Below are positions 1 to 5,209 of a stretch of DNA of 5,209 nucleotides, in pieces. Position 1 is the stretch's first letter. Each line of letters opens with the position of its first letter. Position numbers and translations under genes: made by a program. The notes beneath the pieces were generated by a model. It made no database searches and had not been told where the DNA came from. It was given only the letters and a program-made list of their open reading frames with translations. The stretch comes from Minisyncoccota bacterium (lineage in GTDB: Bacteria > Patescibacteriota > Minisyncoccia > Minisyncoccales > GCA-002788555): positions 1 to 5,209 of the forward strand of contig JAQVET010000051.1 of assembly GCA_028697615.1 (NCBI GenBank). The letters are read 5' to 3'.

Positions 1-228
1 GAATTTTATGATTGGCTATCTTATCTTTTAAGTTTACTTTTAATGCTGGGAGGTGCTATAACAACCCTTGCTATTGTCATATCTGGCATCCAATATATCT
101 TAACAGCAGAAAATATTAATTTAAAAAGCAGCGCAAAAAATCGACTTCAAAATGCCATTATTGGACTTATCTTACTTTTTTCATTTTACATTATTTTAAA
201 TACCGCTGACCCACAGCTTTTAAATTTT
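1..228 (+). other. T4SS-pilin / TrbC-VirB2-like two-helix membrane anchor (domain)
   Basis: Residues 1-76. A first hydrophobic helix spans about 6-34 (contains LLMLGGAITTLAIVISGIQY). It is followed by a short polar, basic loop with K42, K46 and R48, and then a second helix at about 51-69 (NAIIGLILLFSFYIIL). The segment ends in NTADPQLL. This helix / basic loop / helix layout, with Gly-Ile-x-Tyr at the end of helix 1 and an N-T-x-(D/N)-P ending, matches the T4SS_pilin family frequent in Patescibacteria. In that family the loop faces the cytoplasm and both ends face out. Here it probably serves as a membrane anchor for the large downstream ectodomain rather than as a free pilin subunit. The usual N-terminal signal peptide lies outside the window. 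Confidence 0.85.
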
Positions 229-3200
229 GAACCTAGAAAACCAAGTCCATCATCACCAACACCTGCATCTGTACAAACAGCAAAAGCAGATAAAATAGAT
301 AATTTCGCTATGGCTGGAGGGAATCAATCAAAAAATCCTGTGTCTAATAATTCCTCTAATATTAAACAAGCAACAATTGAATATAGGCAAGATTTAACAA
401 ATATTGCCGCAGAAATTCCTGTTTTAATCGCTGATGTTAATAATGACTCTAAAAATGAAATTGCTGTTTTTGGTCAAGCAAGCAACGCTACTGTAAGCTT
501 CTTCTCCGAGGAAACAAGAGGACTTAATGATGAAAAAGAATTATCAAATCCAAGAATAAAACCCTGGGGACCATTTCAATTGACAAGAGAAATTAGTGAT
601 AGTCCAATAATCATTGATATCGATGGTGACGGTATAAATGAAATTTTAGCTGTAACAAAAAATAATTCTCTTGTATCTTGGAAAATTGAATATAAAAAAA
701 CTAAAGATATAGTTAATTCTATTAATGGTGTTTTTATTGATTGGGAATTTTGCCTTTCAACAGGAGCATTAATTAATCCAAATGAAAACGGAGAAACTTG
801 CCCACCTTCTAATATAGGTGCAATTGGACCATTTATTGCTGATATTGATAATAATGGAATTCCAGAAACAATAATTGTTGCGACGAAACAAGATTCTCCA
901 ACAGGACCACAATCAGAAGAAATGAATAAAACAATTGGAGGCTCGGTTTATGCACTTGTTTATCAAGATTTTTCTAAAGAATCTGAAGAAGAAACTAAAC
1001 CAGCGCCAAAACCAATTATTTTATGGCGGTCATTTGATGGATTTATTAATGAAACAGGAAGAGAAAAAATGAATATTGACCAAGGATGGTTTGTCTCGGG
1101 CAATATGGATAGTGATTTTCAAAAAGAAATAATTTTTGTAAATAAAGGAATAAGCACAGAATGTATTTGGCCACCAAGTGCTATCCCGAACGAAACCAAT
1201 GATTGCTATTATGGACAAGAATTTATAAATGGAGAATGTTCTCTTACTTTAAAATGTCAATCAGAAAACCCAAATGAAAATCCTACTCAAATATCAGTTT
1301 TTGATGGATTAACTGGAACTCCAATGAAAATAAAAGAGCTATCAAATGAATTACCAACTTCAACACCTATTTCACTTAAATTTACCAATAAAATTCAAGA
1401 TAACATTGCTATTGCATGGCAGGATAAAGAAGATGGACTCCCAACAATTATAATTTTTCAACCAATGACAGAAAATAGACGAAAAGAACTGGGAATTGAT
1501 AAAAATACTCTTATACCATCTTGGATTTATAAATTAAAAGAAATAAAAACCGAAGGAGAAGTCACAACAGGACTTGTTGAAAGAGATAAAAATGGTAACT
1601 TAGAAAAAATTATTGGCATGGCAGCAGCTGATTTAGATAATGATACAAACAACGAACTTATTATTACCACATCTTTGGGAAAAGTTTTTGCTCTTGATTG
1701 GAATAAGAGTGGAAAAATAGAAGAAACAGAAAATTTTATTCCAATTACTAACGAAATTTCAGATAAAATAGAGGGGAATATTGAACTTTTATGGAAGTGG
1801 CAAGAAATATGCGGCCAAGACGAAAATAAAAACCCGATACCTTGCAAAACATTAATCTCTCCACCAACACTAGCTAACCTTTATGATGATGTACAAAAAG
1901 AAATTATAATTGGAAGTAAATCAGGTAAAATTTATCTTTTAGATAATCAAGGTGTTGAATCTTCAAAACCATCATCCACAAATCTACCTTCTGGTTGCAG
2001 CTGCAAAGAATGGAAAACAAGTAATATTTGTAGCGAAAAAGGTTGTCCTGCTGGTCATATTCTTTATAAAAGAACTTGTGAACCCGCTAATTGTGCTACT
2101 CAAGAAGAGTGCGTAATTAATAATCAGTGTAATAAAGCAATTTGGGAATTGGATTTAAAAAAAGATCTTTCACTTCCATGGTCACATCCTATTGTCGATA
2201 CAGATTCCGATGGTAGGGCAGAAATTATAATTGCAGGTAAAAATAAGGAAAATAATAATGGACAATTATTTGTTCTTGGAAAATTAGATTCGGTTAAATT
2301 AGAACTTAACGATCTCTCTCTTACGAATTTAATATTATTTGAAGATCATATTAAAAGCGTAGTTATTGATAAGCCCATAAATGATATGATTGCTATGTCT
2401 GAAACCTGTGGGTGTCGTGACCATTGTAAACCTGCTAGCAGTGTGAGCGGTGATGCTAAACCCTGTTGTCCGGAATTACCTTGTTTTGAATTTAGAAATA
2501 ACTGGTGTGTAAATCCTGGATATCCTGCAAAGGTCAATATGCCAGATAAAAATCCAAACTACTGCCCCTTCACAACTTCTCAAAATAAAACATGTAATGT
2601 AGAAACTGATGGCCAGAGTATTAATTCAAGCGTAGCGCCAATTAATAGCGAATTAAAAAAACTTTTAGGACAAGGTAATGTAGAAACAACAACTAAAACT
2701 GGCTATAACTATCATAATCTTCCAAGATTAAAAATAGAAGGGATAAAAACAGGAGATGGTCTTTCAAAACAAGAAGAAATTCAATACCAACAATTAGTAA
2801 AATTAGTAGAAGATATTTTTAACAAACTTCTTGATATGTGCGGTAATCCCAATAACCCAGACGCTTCTTGCACCAATGCTACGGACCAACAAACATGCAA
2901 AGACGCTTGTTTTGTAAAAAAACACTTTGATCCTACAGGAGGAACCATTAATTATTGTGAAAATCAAGAAACTCAAAGATTTGTGGAAAAATTTAAAAGC
3001 GCTGTTGAAAGTGAAATTATAAAAAGAAACTATTTTTTTGAAGAGAATAATGAAAATCTTTATATAACTAATTTAAACAAGGTAAGAGATGATCTCTTTA
3101 AAATTAATCTTAAAGCAGCCTCTTGTAAAAAAGATACCAATCGTTTAATAGGTGGAACACAAACAAATTCTTTAATGCATTGTTATGATGTGGTCCAACA

Positions 3201-5209
3201 AGATACAAAAAAATGGGAAACACAGCTAAATTTTGCTAGAAAACTAAAGATGGAATCAAGTATATATCCAATATCACCTCTTAATTTAAATGATACATTT
3301 TTTTGCAGTGTGCCCACAATTGATGATAGCGGGAAAATAATACTAAATCCAGAACAGCAACAAGGAGAAGGAATTAATGAGGCCTCTCATTATTGTGCTT
3401 GGGATGATTTTTATTGTATGGGCGAGGCAGATAAAGCAGCAACATCTCCTGGTTCTTTGCTATATTCTATACCTCAATGTTATTCTCTTTTAAAAATTGA
3501 ACAAGAAGTTTTAAGTAAGATTAATATAGAATGTGTCCTTGAAATTACTCATCATGCGTGGGGAAGACATTATAGTAAAATTAATCATTTTAAAATTACG
3601 CCGCAAATAGAAAAAAAGGAAATACATTTTTCATTTTTAGAAGAAGCTCTTCAAACCATTAAAAGGACATATCAATTAACCAGCGAACTTTACAATAAAC
3701 TCTTAAAAGCAAGTTGCTCTGATGAATGTGATCAATGGTGTCTCTATAAATTTGTATGCACACCTGATCCATTTCCAATACCAATTCGAGTAGGACCTGA
3801 TCTTTGTTGTGGCACTGATCTTGGAAGTAAAGATATTGAATATTTATCTTTAGATGCAATTTTAAATCTTTATCCCCAAAGAGTAAAATGGCCTTGCAAT
3901 AAAGAAGGCACTGATGGATTACCTTATCCTTTAATTTTAGCAGAGGGACGATGGGTGAAAGAACTCCTTGGCGGACTTTACGATGCCTGGAAGGAAACAA
4001 AATGCAAAATCCAAGATGAATATTGCGATCAATGTAAACATTACTATATAAATTATGAACCAAGAGAAATGACCTCTGACGAACTAATAAAAGAAAAAAG
4101 TTGTAATATTTGTCAAAGAGCAGAACTAGAAGGAATAACTTATTGCGAAGCGCCTTGTTGTCGTGGAGCAGTTGAAAAATTACCTGATAAAACATTGATT
4201 TCCTCATCTTCACCGCAATTTTGTCGAAAAATAGTTAATTTGGTTAAATATTTCCAATCGCCTCCAAATGCTCTCAGCTCAAATGTTGCCTGCGTAAAAA
4301 ATTATATTACAAATTATGCTACAAATATTCTACCATCAAAATTAGATTTCGATAAACTACTAAAACAAACAATAAATCCTAAAAATCAACTTGATAAATT
4401 TACAAAAGAGTTAAACGATGTAAAATCTCTTACACCTGAAGAATTTTACAATCAACAAAAACAAAAGCTTGAAAATATGACCGATGAAGAAAAAGAAAAA
4501 TACGCCCAAAAAGAAATAGAAAAATTAGAAATTCAAAAATTAGATGCTGAAGAAACATTAAAAGATATAGAATTAAAATCAGAAAGTATTAAGAATGCTG
4601 ATCCAGAAAAATTAAAACAAGATGAAATAGAAAAATTACAAAATACTAATCCCACTGAATTTAAAAAACAAAAGATTGAAGAGACCTCGGATTTTGTTGA
4701 ACTTTATCAAGAAAAAACAAACCAATCAATAATTGAAATTGACACATATACAAATACCCACATACCAGAAAAGACAAAAACCATAAATAAAGAACTAGAA
4801 AAAACAAAACAAAAGATTGAAGAGATTGAGAGACGTTCAGGGGAATTAACAGGAGCATGTCGACAAATTTCAAGTGATATACAAAATCTTCAAAGCGCAA
4901 TAGAAAAACTAAAAAATAAAATAAATGTTGGTGATTTAAATGCTATAAAAAGTCAAATTAATAATCTATTGGAAAAAATTACAGATCTTGAAAAAAATAT
5001 AGATACGTGTTTACTTAGTAAAACGCCATCAGATCTCAAAACGAATCTTACAAACCTCAAAAAAAGCCTTGATTCTTTTAAATCTTTAATCACAACATTT
5101 CAAGAAAAACTTGAAGATCTGTCAGATAGTCAAACCAAACTTGAAAATTGGATTAGAGAAAAAACAAGAATCGAAGAGTTAGATGAAATTAGGGCATTAA
5201 AAGAAGAAA
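1..5209 (+). CDS. Giant membrane-anchored, cysteine-rich FG-GAP propeller surface protein (partial at both ends)
   Basis: Frame 1 is open for all 1736 codons, with no in-frame TAA, TAG or TGA. No start is assigned: the first in-frame ATG (codon 15) lies inside the first membrane helix, so the true start is upstream, probably with a signal peptide and a short exported segment as usual in this pilin-like family. Domain order is two membrane helices (about 6-34 and 51-69), a low-complexity linker, a beta-propeller with repeated Asp-rich loops (125-800), a thrombospondin-1-like cysteine module (666-710), an unclassified cysteine-rich region (803-1431) and heptad-rich helices (1432-1736). I count 56 cysteines; none falls in the first 250 residues and only two fall after 1431. 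Known for the family: the Lys/Arg loop between the helices is cytoplasmic, which would place the rest of the chain outside the membrane. Inferred role: surface binding or adhesion. No sortase signal or catalytic motif was seen. Coding status is near certain; function is not. Confidence 0.95.
229..372 (+). other. Pro/Ser/Thr/Asn-rich flexible linker (domain)
   Basis: Residues 77-124. The segment starts with PRKPSPSSPTPASVQT and continues with Asn-, Ser-, Gly- and Gln-rich sequence lacking hydrophobic periodicity. It lacks cysteine and aromatic residues apart from one Phe. This is typical of a disordered tether between a membrane anchor and a folded extracellular domain. A site for glycosylation is possible but cannot be shown from sequence. 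Confidence 0.7.
373..2400 (+). other. FG-GAP/VCBS-type beta-propeller, about eight blades (domain)
   Basis: Residues about 125-800. The repeated core is a hydrophobic strand, an Asp-rich calcium-type loop ending in Glu, then a strand of Ile/Val. Loops begin at residues 145 (DVNNDSKNE), 206 (DIDGDGINE), 281 (DIDNNGIPE), 368 (NMDSDFQKE), 544 (DLDNDTNNE), 626 (NLYDDVQKE) and 733 (DTDSDGRAE). A degenerate copy without the acidic loop sits near 458-473 (NKIQDNIAIAW) and keeps the spacing even. Several blades continue with GKVFALDW, GKIYLLDNQG or GQLFVLG, and a Trp precedes most loops (187, 248, 342, 508, 598, 715), as in FG-GAP_3/VCBS repeats. Loops at 206 and 733 keep the full D-x-D-x-D-G pattern; 626 has lost most ligands. 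The fold resembles integrin-alpha-type propellers, which bind proteins or glycans and calcium. A PQQ-type enzyme is less likely, as no catalytic pattern was seen. Confidence 0.85.
1996..2130 (+). other. Thrombospondin type-1-like cysteine module inserted in the propeller (domain)
   Basis: Residues 666-710. Eight cysteines lie at 666, 668, 677, 682, 693, 698, 704 and 710, with W671 three residues after the C-x-C and the motif KRTCEPANC at 690-698. The order Cys...Trp...Cys...Cys...R-T-C-x-P-x-x-C resembles thrombospondin type-1 repeats and the similar Cys modules seen in secreted proteins of CPR and DPANN organisms. It follows a Ser/Pro-rich spacer and is followed directly by the last propeller blade (AIWELDL), so it appears to project from a loop between blades. 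Such modules in animal proteins mediate adhesion. A novel disulfide knob of another family is the alternative. Confidence 0.6.
2407..4293 (+). other. Large cysteine-rich region of unknown family
   Basis: Residues 803-1431 hold 38 cysteines by hand count. Clusters are 803-865 (nine Cys, including C-G-C, a CC pair and PELPC), 947-986 (five), 1102-1178 (five), 1239-1270 (six, with CSDECDQWC and DLCC) and 1335-1387 (eight, with CDQC, CNIC and APCC). Between clusters lie amphipathic helix-like stretches, for example 915-946, 991-1035 and 1210-1238, giving an alternating disulfide-knot and helix pattern. A His-rich patch (H1184, H1185, H1190, H1196) occurs in the middle. I do not recognise any family. 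Given the predicted extracellular location, most cysteines are probably in disulfides. No enzymatic motif was seen. Confidence 0.6.
4432..4692 (+). repeat. Degenerate short helical repeats with Pro-Glu caps
   Basis: Residues 1478-1564 contain a recurring unit of the form [TDN]-P-[ET]-[EK]-[FL] followed by a Lys/Gln/Glu helix. Examples are TPEEFYNQQKQKLENM at 1478, ADPEKLKQDEIEKLQN at 1533 and NPTEFKKQKIEE at 1550, with a related TDEEKEKYAQKEIEKLEI at 1494. The units are about 16-18 residues long and diverged at DNA level. They look like successive helices each started by an N-cap Pro, rather than a recent tandem duplication. Confidence 0.5.
4774..5016 (+). other. Predicted antiparallel coiled-coil hairpin with a symmetric cysteine pair
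   Basis: Residues 1592-1672. Heptad core positions on the first arm are 1599, 1602, 1606, 1609, 1613, 1616, 1620, 1623, 1627, 1630, 1634, 1637 and 1641 (mostly Ile/Leu). After the turn N-V-G-D (1642-1645), the second arm uses 1646, 1649, 1653, 1656, 1660, 1663, 1667 and 1670. The only two cysteines of the C-terminal region, C1620 and C1670, both occupy core positions and lie about equally far from the turn (midpoint 1645). An intrachain disulfide across the hairpin is therefore geometrically reasonable. This is inference from heptad register only. Confidence 0.55.

Larger units (their letters stand above)
4294..5208 (+). other. Charged helical / coiled-coil C-terminal region (runs off the window)
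   Basis: Residues 1432-1736 are dominated by Lys, Glu, Gln, Asn and Leu/Ile with few prolines. Residues 1461-1565 form Pro-capped charged helices. Residues 1592-1641 and 1646-1671 follow uninterrupted 3/4-spaced hydrophobic heptads. A third heptad helix starts after T1675-P1676 and continues at 1679, 1683, 1686, 1690, 1693, 1697, 1700, 1704, 1707, 1711, 1714 and 1718. The region probably forms a helical bundle or stalk. Its true end is beyond the window, so total length and any C-terminal anchor are unknown. Confidence 0.8.

Noticed and set aside
43..45. ATG at codon 15 as the start of the gene
   Set aside because: It lies inside the first hydrophobic helix, has no convincing ribosome binding site (the upstream bases are themselves coding), and starting there would truncate the pilin-like anchor.
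1030..2537. Small antisense open frames around 1030-1218, 1527-1847 and 2346-2537
   Set aside because: All are shadows of the long + strand frame, are short, and translate to low-complexity Ser/Phe/Ile-rich sequence without recognisable features.
2914..2922. A7 run in frame as a possible slippery or phase-variable site (also T7 runs at 3033-3039 and 3298-3304)
   Set aside because: The zero frame continues with sensible domains on both sides. Such runs are expected in AT-rich Lys/Phe codons, and no stimulating structure or overlapping product was evident.
3659..4213. A 184-codon open frame on the minus strand
   Set aside because: It lies entirely opposite the cysteine-rich coding region. Its translation is a Leu/Phe/Tyr/His-heavy antisense product with no domain pattern, whereas the + frame carries coherent motifs.
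4661..4900. A 79-codon antisense frame rich in Leu/Phe that looks membrane-like
   Set aside because: Antisense of Lys/Glu-rich coiled-coil codons (AAA, GAA, CAA) naturally yields Phe, Leu and Ser. The apparent hydrophobicity is an artefact.
1..5209. Alternative genetic code with TGA read as Gly or Trp
   Set aside because: No in-frame TGA occurs in 1736 codons, and Trp and Gly are supplied by TGG and GGN. The standard bacterial code explains the frame.

Overview
The whole 5209-base window lies inside one protein-coding gene on the + strand. Frame 1 reads through 1736 consecutive codons without a stop and is open at both ends, so neither the start codon nor the stop codon is present. No other gene, RNA gene, promoter, terminator, mobile element or CRISPR array could be supported. 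Residue numbers below count from base 1 as codon 1.

The DNA is AT-rich, with A/T-ending codons preferred (AAA, GAA, AAT, TTA, AGA). The N-terminal part visible here is a two-helix membrane segment of the T4SS-pilin (TrbC/VirB2-like) type, with a Lys/Arg loop (KSSAKNRLQNAIIGL) and an N-T-x-D-P-Q-L-L ending. That form is very common in Candidate Phyla Radiation bacteria (Patescibacteria, for example Parcubacteria-type lineages), often at the start of large surface proteins. A CPR source is therefore the best guess. It is an inference from protein style, not from a marker gene. Trp is always TGG and no in-frame TGA occurs, which argues against the SR1/Gracilibacteria code (TGA = Gly).

Layout of the protein: (1) pilin-like membrane anchor, residues 1-76; (2) Pro/Ser/Thr/Asn-rich linker, about 77-124; (3) a beta-propeller of seven clear and one degenerate FG-GAP/VCBS-type blade, about 125-800, with paired-cysteine loops and a thrombospondin-type-1-like cysteine module at 666-710 inserted between the last two blades; (4) a region of about 630 residues with 38 cysteines and no recognised family, 803-1431; (5) a highly charged helical region from about 1432 to the window edge. 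Part 5 includes perfect heptads and a probable antiparallel hairpin with one cysteine on each arm.

Taken together this looks like a very large membrane-anchored, disulfide-rich surface protein. The anchor would hold it in the cytoplasmic membrane, the propeller and cysteine modules would form an exposed binding head, and the coiled coils would form a stalk or an assembly element. A role in cell-surface contact or adhesion is plausible from the architecture, but nothing in the sequence proves it.
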